Notes: a model not told the origin generated them from the sequence alone. A stretch of DNA of 64,000 nucleotides from Neoechinorhynchus agilis (GCA_051530055.1 CM121342.1:992001-1056000); one strand, 5' to 3'. Shown: positions 1 through 12,083, counted from the stretch's first letter. A program made the numbers and translations.

Positions 1-3000
1 GAAACGCGCGTTTTCTACTCTCAATCCGCAATTGAACGTCGCAACTTGGACATTTTCCTTTATCACTTTTACAATGCCAGCGTGCTTCTCTTTGAAGAAC
101 GCAAGAAATGGGTAGAAGTAATCCGAAAAATCACTTATAGGTGACATATTCGTCGATATTAGTTCAAGTCCATTTAATCGAAACAGTTTTAAAAGTCTGT
201 TTTGTTGCGAACACAGAAATAATCCTTCTCCAAACGACCGAACGCTAGTTAGCTCTTCGCATATTTGTTTCTGCGTCACTTTTTCGCAGGATTGCGCACT
301 AAGACGGTATACGAAGACCATTCCACTCTGGAAACCAATTAAAATGAAATCATTGTCGTTTTCTTTTAAGAAAACGCATCCGACTATACAATAAGTAAGA
401 TTTTGGCACCAGCACGAGTCCAAAAGTGTCCATGAATTATTCAACCGAGTAAAAACAAGTAGGCATGACCCATTAAAGAGCACGGAAATGAAATTGTCGT
501 TTTCAGAACAAGACATAGAAAATTCATTAAATTCGTGTTTAGGAATTATCAGTGAGTTTGACATTATCTGAGATATATTTAGTGTTTGCAAAAGTTGAAA
601 CGTGTGCTGGCTCATGGCATGCATAATCATCCTCGCGTTTTTTAATCCTATAATAAAAATATGAGCCGAACTGCAAAATAGGAACTTGATAAGTAGTTCG
701 TTTCCAGAATTTCGCTGTTGACTTTTCGTTTCAGTCAATTCAGAAATGGGTTTTAATAAAAAAAGAAGTAACTTCAGGATAAAGGGGGGGATAAAAGCAG
801 AATTAGAAATTACGCATTTAAGATTACAAAGAAATTATTTGGAGGTTACATCAAAATCACACAATGAAATCAATAGTTAGTAATCTAGAAAAATTAAAAC
901 TCATTTCTTTAAATCGAAATTGACTCGCTCGGCAGATATACGGCCCTTTGCAAACGGATACATTCGAGAAATGTCGGTTCCAGTCAAAATATTGCATTCA
1001 TCAATAGTTAGCAGAATTGGAAGCATTTTCGATATCTCTACCATATTTGTCAGACCTACTCTTCCTGTCATTTGGGTCACTACATTTTCAGGAAACCTTC
1101 GTACAATGCGGACAAATTGACCTTCGGATTCAAATAGGACAATGGATGGGGGTGATGCCGTCGTTGCTATCAAATCAGGAATCGCCATCGGCGATTTCGA
1201 CCTGCTAAAATCTCTGACGGATATGTGGGTGATTGGTCCGGTGTCGATGCATTCGACCTTTCGTCTAAGAACGAATTCATAGTCGTACACTCGAATAGCA
1301 GAGCCGGCACCAATCACTATTGTGTTTTCACCAAATTCAACCACTGGAGTGTAATTGAGATTAAGATTAAATCCGCGATATGGAAACTCATCACCAATGC
1401 CCGGTCCAATGATGATGTTTTGCACGGACGATCCAATTGGTCTAATGCATGGAAAGGTGTAAAATATTGTGGATGTTCGCGATTGAATTGAAGGGCCTTG
1501 GCTGAAAGGAAAATGAAAAATTAATTTTTGCCTGGTTATATAAGAATCCAGTTCGATTATCTGATAAACCGTCTCTAATTTTAGAGTTTATAGTTATCAA
1601 AATGGTTTTTCATTCCATTTCCCGTAGATAACATCTATAAGGGAAAGTTTAGTTTAAACCCGATATTCCTTACAAAAATTGGTCAATTTTTCTACAAAAC
1701 ATAGACTTCTAATATCAAATTCGTCAATTACAAATTCATTTAACTTTACGCAGCTAATTGCGTCATTGATTTCTGAACGATAAAACATTCCTTATTTACC
1801 ATTTGTCCAATAAAATTTCCCTATTCTGAAACCGTTTCAAAATAGGATAAAAGCGTCATTAATGCCGCCTTTTAGATCACTTTTAGCATTTGATAGCAAC
1901 CGATTTTTCACTACATCTGTTTAGTATTTCATTTCGGTCAATTTACTGCAAAAATAAACGAGATTGAAAAGGTTCAACAGTTTAAGATATTCATTTGAGC
2001 AAAAAACAATTAGGAAATTACAGTGTGCAATAAGAGGATTAGATTTTTGGGCCACACAAAAAAGTTAAAGGATCTGCACGATGTTTGTTTTTTACAGTTT
2101 TATTGAAATATAATCAGGATTTTCGATAGTCGATGAACGTAAAGCATTTCCTAGACGCATCTGAACACTTACAAGTTCGAAAAGCGAAGACTTGAAGGTA
2201 CTAAATTTTCGAAATCTTAGTATTAAGACGACATTTACTAAGTTGGTATTACAATCACCAACCTCCACATGAATCCTCGATTATTAATCACAACAAGCTT
2301 GACCTTTCCCTTATTTCCTTCAATTACCCCCGCCGAGACAATTTGAAATTTGTCTCTTCGAAACTCAACATATAATAGAGAAAGAGAGCGAGTATTGACT
2401 ACGGCAGCTGACTTTTGTCCAAACGAGACAAGAGTTGATTTTGGTCCTATTTTCATATCAAGGTGGTCACGCCCGATTTCATTAAACCAATAAGAAACAT
2501 TTTGAACCTTATCCATCTTAAGTTTGTCTTCCTCGAGCTCGAATGCGACGTTAAACAATACTGTTTTTGCCTTTGCATCACAAAATCCCATCAAATAAAG
2601 CACGTTTGGTCCAAATGCGCCACAAGACATTCGTGTTCCTTCTACTTGAACTGAATAAGCTATTGGAATTTCATTTAAATATAATAATTCACTATAGCTG
2701 GCCGTAGCCCCAATAGGGGTCGACGAATTTAAATTCCAAATCAAAACCTGTCGGTCTATGTCTATTGAGAAAATGAGAGTGTGGTTGGGCGATATAGAGA
2801 CACGAAGTATTGGACTTTTATGACCAATCAATATTCGATCACAAGCGCAGCTCATTGGATTGCTTATAACAGCAACCGATCCACAAATATAGAGAAAATC
2901 TCCAAAATACCTCGGTTTGGCTTGACCGCACGAATTTGACAAATCTCGTTTCGCCTTACCATCGCTAACGTCTAAAACGAACCCATTGTTGGTAATCCCA

Positions 3001-3044
3001 AGAACTCGTGTTATGCGTAAAGGTCCATTCACCATATCTAACAT
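1..3044 (-). CDS. Beta-propeller / WD-repeat-like protein, multi-exon, 3' end outside window
   Basis: Three coding blocks on the minus strand look like one gene. The first (3044 down to about 2266) opens with a methionine and holds a WD-like blade (GHKSPILRVSIS, then IDIDRQVLIWNL at about residues 93-125). A plausible donor near 2264 joins in frame to an acceptor at about 1502; that block runs to about 905. A third open block covers about 850 to 1 and leaves the window still open (beta-strand-rich stretches such as HIFIIGLKNAR and DFILIGFQSGMVFVYRL). The intron of about 760 bp is long for this window and may hide an exon; the junction between blocks two and three is not resolved. Function unknown: WD-like propellers are scaffolds. 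It could also be two adjacent genes. The start at 3044 faces the C1q cluster, so the two share a divergent upstream region. Confidence 0.6.
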
Positions 3045-3631
3045 TGTTCACTTTAAAGTCCAAGAACGAACTCGGTTGTCATGGAAAAGTGCTAGTTTCT
3101 GCCAATGAGCTGCTTTCAATTCTGCTTCCGCCTAAGTGCCTAATTCATAATTGACAGATTTTTTCTAAGACAGCGGCAGGAAGGCATTATTCTAAAAACC
3201 CGGCCATGCATTGAACGGAGTATGTAAATTTAATCAAGGCAGTTGTTCTTTCAAATTACTTGGCTATGAATTAGCGAAATCCATCCGGAATTCCCTTTAT
3301 GATTTTCCGGGAATGCGGCTCACACATCAAGAACGAGTGCATCGAATTAATAATTCAGTGTTGACGCAATAACAATCACATTGAGCAGTCTCGTCCGCCA
3401 ATAGCAAAGACTGATGTCGTCGAAAGCGTCAAGATAATCAAACATATTATCTTGTTAGCATATTAAGCCAATGATTGTTATGTGTATGTACGCAGGAAGC
3501 CATGGCTGCCGGAAGTATAAGCGCCCCAAGAAACTTGACAGAACCGCTCAGAGAAATGGCAAAAAGCACTTGAGAATGATATAACTCCCATCTAAGAAAT
3601 GGATCATGCTTCCAACTTGCCTTTTAGATTC
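3045..3631. promoter_or_regulatory. Divergent intergenic region between propeller gene and C1q cluster
   Basis: This 587 bp stretch separates two genes transcribed away from each other and has no supported reading frame, so it should hold both promoters. Near its right end, CTTGCCTTTTAG lies five bases before the first C1q start codon. That is a polypyrimidine/AG acceptor with no coding sequence upstream, as expected of a spliced-leader acceptor. I see no clear TATA box. Promoter function is inferred from the gene arrangement only. Confidence 0.4.
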
Positions 3632-4564
3632 ATGCTCTCCGTACTTATTGTGCTGCTGTATAGTTTGAACGTGTTAGGGCTTAAGAAATCAGAATTTTAG
3701 AATTCATTAAATGCCTGCATTATAGGCAAGTTGATGGAGAAGGCAATAAAACGTGCCACATGAAACTCGTCTGTCCGTCCACCCGTTAGTTCTTGTGTTT
3801 TTGGAATTAAAAGGTTTGTTTTTAAAGGGTTTAGAAGAGCTCGGTACACAAGGCCAATTGAGACTATTATTTACGGTGAAGGAAATGGAGAAGGTCCACG
3901 TGGGGATAGAGGTCCGACAGGACGTATTGGCAATCGAGGCCCACCCGGGCCGCAAGGTACATTGTCTTTCTTTATAATAATAAATTAAATGAAGAAAATT
4001 CAGGTCCACCAGGTTTATCAAAACGATTTTCACCAATAATATCGTTTCAAGGAAGTCTTGACTCTGATCTATCATTCGGCGAAGACACGTTTATTCCGAT
4101 CGATAAAGTACTAATTAATTTTGGCGATCCTTATGACCATAATCAGACTGGGTTTGTTGCTCCGATTGAAGGAGTTTATCGATTCAGTGTTACCGTAACT
4201 CTAAAGTCCCTGCGAGTGGTGGGTAAAAGAGACAAATTCGACTTCAAAATCAACATATTTTCTTATCTCCGTTTAGATTGATGTGCGGTTCATTCAACAA
4301 CGAAAGGCAATAACAGCCATGCTTATCGATGGGCGATTCAATCAAAACGGACAATTTTCACAAGGAACTATGCAAACAATATTTTTCATGAAACGTGGTG
4401 AATTAATGCGAGTTTATGTACGAGATGTAGATCAGCACAATCGTCCGAAACAAATAACATTGGCCGGCGGATCACTTACCCATTATAGTGGACATTTGCT
4501 CTTTGAGACATTTCCTGACGCCATTCACGCTCCTTTAATCTACTGTCGAAGTACTAATAATTAA
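3632..4564 (+). CDS. Secreted short-collagen/C1q-domain protein 1
   Basis: A multi-exon gene for a small secreted C1q-domain protein. A hydrophobic leader (MLSVLIVLLY) is followed, after a probable intron, by a segment with the pair TCHMKLVC. The next exon (about 3830-3957) encodes about eight Gly-X-Y collagen triplets (GPRGDRGPTGRIG...). After a 47 bp GT-AG intron comes a C1q domain: TGFVAPIEGVYRFSV is the conserved strand pattern, and the last exon (about 4270-4564) ends HYSGHLLFE. C1q domains form trimeric lectin-like heads; here the stalk is far shorter than in vertebrate C1q. The stop is 48 bp before the next gene's ATG. Exon edges are read by eye; those around 3690 and 4220 are the least certain. 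Confidence 0.8.
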
Positions 4565-4612
4565 ATTAGTCCAATTAATTCGCTTGTTAAGTAAACCGTA
4601 CTTAATCTTCAG

Positions 4613-5573
4613 ATGATCTTAAGTGTTTTCGTCCTGCTTGCACTAACTAACAAAGCTACTTTTCACAATCATCAACTTAGAAATTTTAAGAAGTATCCTG
4701 AATTGCCAAATGGGCATAGATGTTATCTTGAAATCGTTTGCGATGGTAAGTTTGTGTTTAATCCGCATTTAATCTCTCCGTAGGTTATGTGTAGAACCAA
4801 TAACAAATGGGCGACTTTCAATGGATGTTCTAGCGCCTGAGGGGCTACAAGGGCAAATGGGTCCACCGGGAGACCGTGGACCACGTGGAATGCCTGGAAA
4901 ACGAGGCCCGGATGGTAACTAAGCTAATGCCGCTTTTTCGCTCCAAATCAGAAAAATGGTTTAAATTTTATTAAAAATTAAATTAGATTAAATTTTAAAA
5001 GAATTGGATTATACTTTAAATTTCTAAGAATTTATAATTTAAGACTATCTTCGATGTAATTTTTGAGCTTACAAATAAGCATGATTGCGAATTCTCTTGT
5101 TCTTAGGGCGGCATGGTTATCCAGGAATGTCATCAGGATTTACGGCAAAGATATGGAAACCTTATTACGAATTAAAATCAAATCTCGAAATCATAGTTTT
5201 CGAAAGCGTATTGACAAACTACGAAGATCATTACAACTCCAGCTCCGGGATATTTACTGCCCCACAGGCTGGCATATATTCATTTACAGTCAGATTAACA
5301 AGCGAAATGCAGTCGGTAAGAGAGGAAAATAAAAATTAAAAATAAACCATGCGTTTTGAGGGTATAAACGGTCACTTGTACAAAAATAATGAACCAATAG
5401 CTGCCTTGTACAATTCAAAAAGTTATTGGATGTATGCGACAGTTGAACATCCACTCATATTAGAAGAACTCGATCAAGTGTACGTTACAGTAGAAAGAAA
5501 TCCCAAGGAGAACGTCGTGATTTATGGAGGAGGGTTCAGTGATTTTAGTGGAATGTTAATAAGGGAATTTTAA
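4613..5573 (+). CDS. Secreted short-collagen/C1q-domain protein 2
   Basis: Second member of the tandem cluster with the same exon plan. Exon 1 encodes a signal peptide (MILSVFVLLALTNKA) and the cysteine pair RCYLEIVC, then a donor GTAAGTTTG. A second exon (about 4795-4914) carries collagen triplets (GQMGPPGDRGPRGMPGKRG). After an intron of about 190 bp, the C1q domain starts at about 5107 (SGIFTAPQAGIYSFTV), is interrupted by an intron of about 50 bp, and ends FSDFSGMLIREF at 5573. TTCAG stands directly against the ATG at 4613, only 48 bp after the previous stop, which fits an internal operon cistron trans-spliced onto a leader. Expected to be an extracellular trimer that could pair with its neighbours. 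Confidence 0.82.
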
Positions 5574-5641
5574 TTTTGTACGCGGATGTAAATTCTTAAC
5601 AAGCTCAGTCGATACACTAAGAAATAATTTTCAGATTTTAA

Positions 5642-6828
5642 ATGTTTTTTCGTTATTGGTTGTTTAATATTCTGAGCATCACTGGAGCTATCGGAGTTTT
5701 GAGAAGTACTTGTACGATGGAGCTCGCATGTAAATTGAATAGTGAGTTTTTAGTAATTTATATTGCAAAATCTATTCCATCAACATTTTAAAGGACATAG
5801 GTCAAGCAAACGAGTTGTGGTGGATATTCTCGGAAGGCGAGGCAAGAAAGGCGAAAGGGGACCCGTCGGAGAATCTGGTCCGGTTGGGTTTCCAGGAATC
5901 GCAGGCAGAAAAGGTACGTTTTTGAAGCGAAAGCGACTAGTCGTATCTGCTGGAATAGATTTTTCTCGAGTCTTAGTAAAGAAAATAATTTTGGGATTTG
6001 ACCATTTGGTGGAATCATTGATTATATTAAGTTTACTTTTCCTTCAAAATTCCATGCTATTCTGCATTTACCAGCCACATAAAGAAAACATTAAAGCTAT
6101 TTCTCAAGTCGGGATACATTAACAGTAATTCTTGGAAATTCTTAGCTATAGCTTCAACCGGGTGGATATCAGGTTCGAATTTCGAAATATCGACTAAACG
6201 AATTTGTATACAATGATTCCACCCGTCACTGAGTTGGGCGAAACAAACCTTAAAGTCTATAGTCATGCAGCAGAAATACGGCTTCTCGTTTCTATGCAAA
6301 GCCCATTAAGCTGTACTCGCAAATTCACAATTAAGGAAGAGATAAATGTTCAGGAATCCGTTCAGCATTTTTCAGTGTTCTGACCGAGAACGTAACCAAA
6401 TACTCCAGTATTGAATCCGAATTCCAAAGGCAACGCCTACGTTTCTCGGCTACTGGTGTCAACTACGGTCAAAACTATGATCAAAATACAGGATCCTACG
6501 TGGCGCCAGTTAGTGGCATCTATTCGTTTCATGTATCTATAAGCAGCGGACAGTATTGGGTGAGTTTAAATCCAATTTGAGTAAAATCAAGCTCGAAATT
6601 TAGTGCCTGACTTATCTTATGAAAAACAACGAATCGATTTTACCGATGTGGGTAAGGCCGCCGACCATGTCAACATCGTCCGTTTCGGTTGCATTGCAAC
6701 TACGACCGGGCGATAGCATTGCGGTCGACATTGAACATCTTAACAATCCTAAGTTTAAATTCATAAGCCAGCCCATTCATTATTACACGTCCTTCGGTGG
6801 ATATCTGATCAATGAGCTTTTTACATAA
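5642..6828 (+). CDS. Secreted short-collagen/C1q-domain protein 3
   Basis: Third cluster member. Exon 1 gives a hydrophobic leader and the pair TCTMELAC, matching TCHMKLVC and RCYLEIVC of its neighbours. Exon 2 (about 5793-5914) encodes the triplets GKKGERGPVGESGPVGFPG. The C1q part covers about 6378-6560 (TGSYVAPVSGIYSFHVS) and, after a short intron, about 6604-6828, ending TSFGGYLINELFT. The stretch 5915-6377 between collagen and C1q is longer than in the other two genes, and no acceptor there keeps phase simply, so a small exon or damage is possible. An AG acceptor (ATTTTCAG) lies seven bases before the ATG, and the previous stop is only 68 bp upstream. Confidence 0.74.
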
Positions 6829-7441
6829 ATTTATTTTAAGGTAGTTCGAGTTGATATTGAGCATTTATGTTAGCAGTTCATCTTTTTATTGCACCAATGA
6901 AAAATCGAAATCAACCCCTTTTTCGATGTTTTCATTTTTAAAACTATTACCATGTACTTTCGTTAGTATTCCATTGATTTCATACGAACGCAGAAAACTC
7001 AGAACCATTCGGTGGCTTTTTACTGATCATCAAACCGCCAACTTTTTGATTCGTGGATTAATTTTCTAATACACCTTAATAATTTCGCATTTATTCAATG
7101 CGTTTTTAGCTATGCTGCGCTATAATTCTGAGCTTATGAAAGTTTGTAATTAGGTTTTGACCAACGAAACCTATAAAGCAGTTTTTGCAATGGAAAATAC
7201 ATGTTGCTGATTTTGCAGCGTAAAGTAGCTATCTAATAAAAAAACAAATATTTTTAAAAAAGCGCAAATTCTTTATTTTGTGTGCCTGTCCATTTATTTT
7301 ATATCGACTAAGCAAATCAAGTATTTCCTTTTCCCTGCCTTCATCTCACTGCTCACAATTACGGAAACAAGCTAGCTACTGGGTTTATTAGCGATAAGTT
7401 CTAGTTCGTTCTACTACTCATGTCTACGAGCCATTCTAAAT
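6829..7441. other. Intergenic, no gene seen
   Basis: AT-rich sequence between the C1q cluster and the convergent first stefin-like gene. It holds probable 3' UTR and poly(A) signals (AATAAA-type runs near 7218-7260). I see no coding exon that I can support. Confidence 0.5.
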
Positions 7442-7849
7442 TTAGAATGGAATAATATCCTCTTCCAAAGGAACGTTGCATTTGACTGATATGAACGAAT
7501 ACTCTGCGGGTGTAACACTGACTATTCTAATCTTTAAAATGCAAATCGTTGAATGATCACAACAATCCTTTTGGGTCACGCTCGTCTATTTAAAAGGAGA
7601 TGTTAGAATAAAAGCTGCTTTAATAAGTAATTTACCTTGACCAAGTAATTGATTGGAGTTCCATTAATCATGAGCTGTCTAAAGCTAAGTGGCGTAAGAG
7701 CGCACTCTGGGAGACAAAGGATGCTACAGATATCATCCTTGAGCTAAATACAAAAACTCGAATTCGATTGAAAGTTTCATTAGTATATTTACCGTCTCTA
7801 CTGCGGTGAAAACTTGTTTGATTGGCAAAGCTTCGCTGGTGTAGCTCAT
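7442..7849 (-). CDS. Divergent stefin-like (type 1 cystatin-like) protein, copy 1
   Basis: Three exons: 7793-7849 (19 codons), 7636-7743 (36 codons), 7442-7585 (47 codons plus stop), with both introns in phase 0. No signal peptide, so probably cytosolic. The middle exon ends SFRQLMINGTPINYLVK, which lines up with SFKSQVVAGTNYFIK of human cystatin B, and the protein ends LEEDIIPF like stefin HDELTYF. In human CSTB, exon 2 is 34 codons with phase-0 introns and ends at the same NYFIK lysine (general knowledge). The inhibitory loop QxVxG is altered to QLMING. Five cysteines are shared with the other three copies, which is not typical of stefins. Stefins inhibit papain-like proteases; whether this one does is unknown. 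Gene model confidence is high, family assignment moderate. Confidence 0.75.
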
Positions 7850-8526
7850 CTCGTCAGTAGGATAGTATTACACAATTGACATGTATGAATTACGATTCAC
7901 ATCGATATAACCGGTTTTAGAGAGGAACAAATTGATGAAGAATCAATAACCACGATATCAAAATAGCTTATTGGTAAACATAAGCTAAAGCCTCGTATGA
8001 TGTCCAATTTTACATTTAGTCTAAACAATTTATATGTGAATTTTTTGTTATGTGCACAAATTCAAGCCTCCATTTGCATTGATTTTTCTTTTAACAACAA
8101 TAAGGTCCTATCAAAGCTTAGTTGCAGCTCATTTTTGTTTGGAGGCTCCTAATTAAATCAGAATTGAGGATATCAACGAACATAATTTTTTTCCGATACT
8201 TGTCGGCATTAATGTTTAAAAACCTGTGATTTTTCTGGAGCTAAATTTAATTAATTATGACTTTGAATATTTTATTTTGAAATGAATTTAAATATTTGCT
8301 TATTTAGAAAGTGTGTCTTGAAAATATGTAACTATTTACGCCTCATCCATGAAACAAAAGAACTTGTTCATGAGATGGATTCGATTGTAGTAAAATTAGA
8401 TTAGCTGTTTTAAATCGCATTCGGGAAAATTTAAACTGTGATCGCTACGGAGGGGCGGAGATGACACCAATGTTTCACGAATGCAAAACATGTGCAATAT
8501 TTCAGTGACTGCGGTCGGTAGTATTT
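7850..8526. other. Intergenic, no gene seen
   Basis: AT-rich stretch upstream of the stefin-like gene and before the LINE copy. The segment 8400-8526 may belong to the LINE 5' part, since CAGTGACTGCGGTCGGTAG-like sequence recurs as GTGACAGCGGTCGGCAG at 21822 in front of the second LINE copy. Confidence 0.4.
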
Positions 8527-10255
8527 CGTGAAATATTCCCCCTTCGATACGATCCCTTATGTTTTATCATCGAAATCAGAAGTGAAGACGGTAATATCCT
8601 CAGATACTAACGGATCAGCTTACGGGCTTGGCGGGCTCTGGCCCGGACACCTAAAGGATATGACTTCCTTTTCAGTAGGTGACGCTACTCAGTCCCAGGA
8701 TCGCGAATAAAGTAGGGATGCTGCTTCGTCCTACTCAGTTTGGCTGCTGTACACTCTGTGGCGCAGAGGCGACTCTGTACGTTCATAACCGGAAACTAAA
8801 AGCCGTGCGTGATCTCGAAATGTGATTTCAAAAATGCATTCAACACAGTTCGCCGAGCAGATTTTCTCGGAGTAGTTGGAGATCGCGAACCAGAAGCATT
8901 TCGCTATTTCGCTAATGCCCACGGGACTTCAACTCCCCTGTACATTCGTGAAGGAGTCGGCGAAAAGTGGCATTGAATTGAATGTTGCAAAATGCGAGAC
9001 TTTAGTGATGAACGTGGAAGATGAGGCGGCCAGGCAAACTTTCTTGAGAGATATTAGAACCTGGCACCCGCGATAGAATTTATAACTCAAGACCGCTTGA
9101 GTTTTCTAGGAAACTGCATTTTTGATTCTAATGTTGAAACAGAGATTGCCAATCTTCAACCGCAACTTTCGGTGCTGTGCGAACGAGTTAATGAATTATC
9201 TTGACATGAAGCTCTGTTCCTTATCAAAAACACCCTCTTCATTCCAAAACTGTTGTATAAGCTGCGCGCCTCTCTCGAGGATATTTTAAACCTCGGTTTT
9301 ACAGCGGTTTGGGTATCCGAAAACCAGTCGATATTTCTCTGCCAACTTATTTGGGGCCTTATAAAGCACATCGCAAAATAGTTCAGTCTTTTCTTGGCGA
9401 GAATAACACTTTGGATGAAAATTTCGTGGATGCTCTTAATCTGTGATGTGGAGATTCAGACAGCAAACAGGCTTCCGTCAATGGTTGCAATCGTCGGAGC
9501 AAGAATTCATACCTCTTTAATTTCAGATTCTCGTGACCTGGTGAACCGATCTCGATTGTCGGCAGTCTCTACAAGAGAATCGGGTGCCTGGCTCAATGCT
9601 ATCCCAATCGCTTCTGTGTGCACGCTTCTCTCCAACGAGACAGTAAGGATTGCAGTGTCCCGGAGACTTGGGATATCGATGTGCACATCCTATGGTAACC
9701 GTTAAGGAGCAACGGTGGAACCATCGGGACGTCATGGTCTCGTCTGTCGGCAACCAAAGGAAAGTTGTTACTACACGCCGAAGTGAACGCAATTACTAGT
9801 CATGCCCTGAATACTGTGAATGCGGCCAACATCCGAAAGCCAAGCAATCTTGGCTAACTCGATAGCCGTACAACGGACGGCCTTGCAGTATTCCCGTGGC
9901 GAGAAGGAAAATGCCTTCTTTGGGACGCCAATCGCAGCCAACAATATAAAATTCGCCGCTGTTAAACAGGTGGAGCAGCAATCGTCGCTGAAGAACGCAA
10001 AAAGGCCAAATACCGGGACTTGGGTCGAAATCATTATTTTGTTCCCTTTGGCGTCGAAGCACGTGGGTCGTTCGGTACTACGGCGCAAGACCTGGTGAAG
10101 CAATTGTCTAAGAGATTGAGACGAATCACTGGCGATCCGAGATCAGGAGCATTTTTCAAACAAAATATAAGTCTGGCTGTGCTACGGTGGAACGCTGCAT
10201 CAGTCCTTTCGACCGTTACACCAGGACGGCAGCTGAGTGGTCCAGAGCGGTGATG
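8527..10255 (+). mobile_element. Non-LTR retrotransposon (LINE) copy A, reverse transcriptase remnants plus C-terminal endonuclease-like domain
   Basis: Degraded copy of a LINE found several times here. Pieces of the reverse transcriptase start are near 8560-9100. The C-terminal part spans about 9530-10200: RTRLAAVSTRESGAWLNA-type sequence, a Cys/His cluster (C-x-CG...GRHG...C), RPDG followed by WREGK...LCDA, then VPFGVETxGSFG and a terminal QNISLAVxRxNAASV pattern. The RPDG...D/K arrangement suggests a restriction-enzyme-like (PD-(D/E)XK) nuclease as in R2-type LINEs; that is inference. Several frameshifts and an internal deletion are evident against the 21870-23860 copy. The element sits between stefin-like copies 1 and 2. 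Confidence 0.75.
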
Positions 10256-10655
10256 TGAATGATCAACGTGTTATATAAGTACAAAAACTTTTGTCTTAAA
10301 TAATAAGAATTACAATAAATCAGCTTATCTATTAAAATTATTGCGATTCGTAGATTGATAATCGAAACGATAAAATTCTGCTCGTCTGTTGGGTTTAAAA
10401 TCATCGATTTATCTTGATGGATTAAAGTTCTATAGAAATCTTTTGTAACCAAGATTTATATGAGTGACCATAAATAAGAATCCGATTAGACACAAGAATA
10501 TGAAAATTATTACCTTAAAGCACAATGCCATTGATCTTAAATTTATGTATTAATATATTCTTCAAATTTGTAGCTTTCTAAATTGCCTATTGATTTCCCA
10601 AATGTTGAAAAATATACATCTGTATTGAAAATTTTAAGTTTACTTTAAAGATGTA
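10256..10655. other. AT-rich spacer between LINE copy A and PLE
   Basis: No coding sequence that I can support; AT-rich with short poly-A and poly-T runs. Confidence 0.4.
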
Positions 10656-12083
10656 TTGAGTATCAATAAAAGAATTTTTTATTACACTTTCGGTGAGAAT
10701 AATCCCGGTCATTATATATTTTATTTATTCGAAATATTTCGCGAGGTATCCTCGCCTCTTCAGTCATCTAAAAATAGGTTTTCCATATTACGATTTTTGC
10801 TAGTATCAATCGAGGAAGATCATACAGCCACGAGCCACTTATGGAAGCTGGAACAATTAAGACCGAAAACATGGGAAGAGCGCGGCTACTTCGTAAATAA
10901 ATCAAAACGCACTATCTCCTCAAGGCAACTGAATTTGCTGAACAAGGGACCCGACTATATTATTAAGAATAAGATTCGATCGACTAAAATCCGATGTGAT
11001 ACAGAGCTGCTCATAAACTCACATCCAGATCTGATGAGTTCAATTGTGGCCTATGACAGGAAAGGTCGTAGTCGGAACGTTCGCAACGATAATGATGAAA
11101 TGGCAATCGCGAAGTCTGTGAAGCATGTGGCATCAATAATGATTTGCAAATCTGACAAAGGACGCGCTTTAGTAGCTGTGGACATGGAAGGTTATCAAAA
11201 GGGGGCTATCGATCCTCTTTACTCTGACAAATTCGTGAGGCTGGCGAAATATCCCATGCGAAGCAGAGAAATTAAATTTAACGGTTTCCTAAGGAACTTG
11301 TTGAACCGGTCTCTGATCAGTCTTCAATTTTACAACGCGACGCGATCATCATCGGCTAAGTGTGCGTTTCTATATCTCCTTCCGAAGATTCACAAGCCAA
11401 TCATGCAGTACCGTCCAATTATAGCCAGTTACATGTCGTTCAACCATCGCCTATCCAAAAGGATTAATGTTTTATTAAGATCGATTGTAGCAACTTCCGC
11501 CTCGCACATCAAGGATGGACCTACGTTTATGATTGAGATCAGGAAAATAAACGTTAAGCTCCACAGAATGTTTACGGCCGATGTTAATGCTCTTTTCACC
11601 AATGTCCCGTTGACCAAAACGATCGAACTATCAGCTGATTTACTATCGAAGAATTGCAGTGAACCACGTTTGGACCGTGGTACGTGGTATTCCCTAATTC
11701 AATGGTGCACGAGTATGACAGCCTTCGAATTCGAGGGTTCTTTTTACGATCAAAAAGATGGTGTAGCCATGGGATCTCCACTAGCTCCGACTTTGTGCGA
11801 CATTTACATGCGGGATTGGGAGTCCACTTTCTTGGATTTTCATAGTTATGTAAATCGATGGTGGCGTTATGTAGACGATGCATTCATTCTAACTGATTCA
11901 AACCACAACGAAGATTCACTAGATGCTGATCTGAATATTCAAGATTCACACATGCAGTGGACAGTCAATGAAGAGGGCATGTACGGTGAGGTCTCGTTCC
12001 TGGACGTCCTTGTTAAGCGCTCATCACAAGGCAAAGTTAGCACCTCACTTTTTCGTCACATTGGTCAAGTCACCAACCGATAA
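10656..12083 (+). CDS. Penelope-type reverse transcriptase
   Basis: A 475-residue open frame; its first 50 or so residues come from the terminal repeat, so the true start is uncertain. Reverse transcriptase features in order: LPKIHKPIMQYRPIIAS (fingers), FTADVNALFTNVPL (motif A, catalytic Asp), DGVAMGSPLAPTLCDIYM (motif B) and WWRYVDDAFIL (motif C, YVDD), then EVSFLDVLVKR, typical of PLE enzymes. The endonuclease domain follows in a different frame from 12146, so this copy does not look intact. Close relatives lie at 60498-61799 (-) and, badly degraded, at 36127-36910 (+). Confidence 0.88.
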   Translation: MSINKRIFYYTFGENNPGHYIFYLFEIFREVSSPLQSSKNRFSILRFLLVSIEEDHTATSHLWKLEQLRPKTWEERGYFVNKSKRTISSRQLNLLNKGPDYIIKNKIRSTKIRCDTELLINSHPDLMSSIVAYDRKGRSRNVRNDNDEMAIAKSVKHVASIMICKSDKGRALVAVDMEGYQKGAIDPLYSDKFVRLAKYPMRSREIKFNGFLRNLLNRSLISLQFYNATRSSSAKCAFLYLLPKIHKPIMQYRPIIASYMSFNHRLSKRINVLLRSIVATSASHIKDGPTFMIEIRKINVKLHRMFTADVNALFTNVPLTKTIELSADLLSKNCSEPRLDRGTWYSLIQWCTSMTAFEFEGSFYDQKDGVAMGSPLAPTLCDIYMRDWESTFLDFHSYVNRWWRYVDDAFILTDSNHNEDSLDADLNIQDSHMQWTVNEEGMYGEVSFLDVLVKRSSQGKVSTSLFRHIGQVTNR

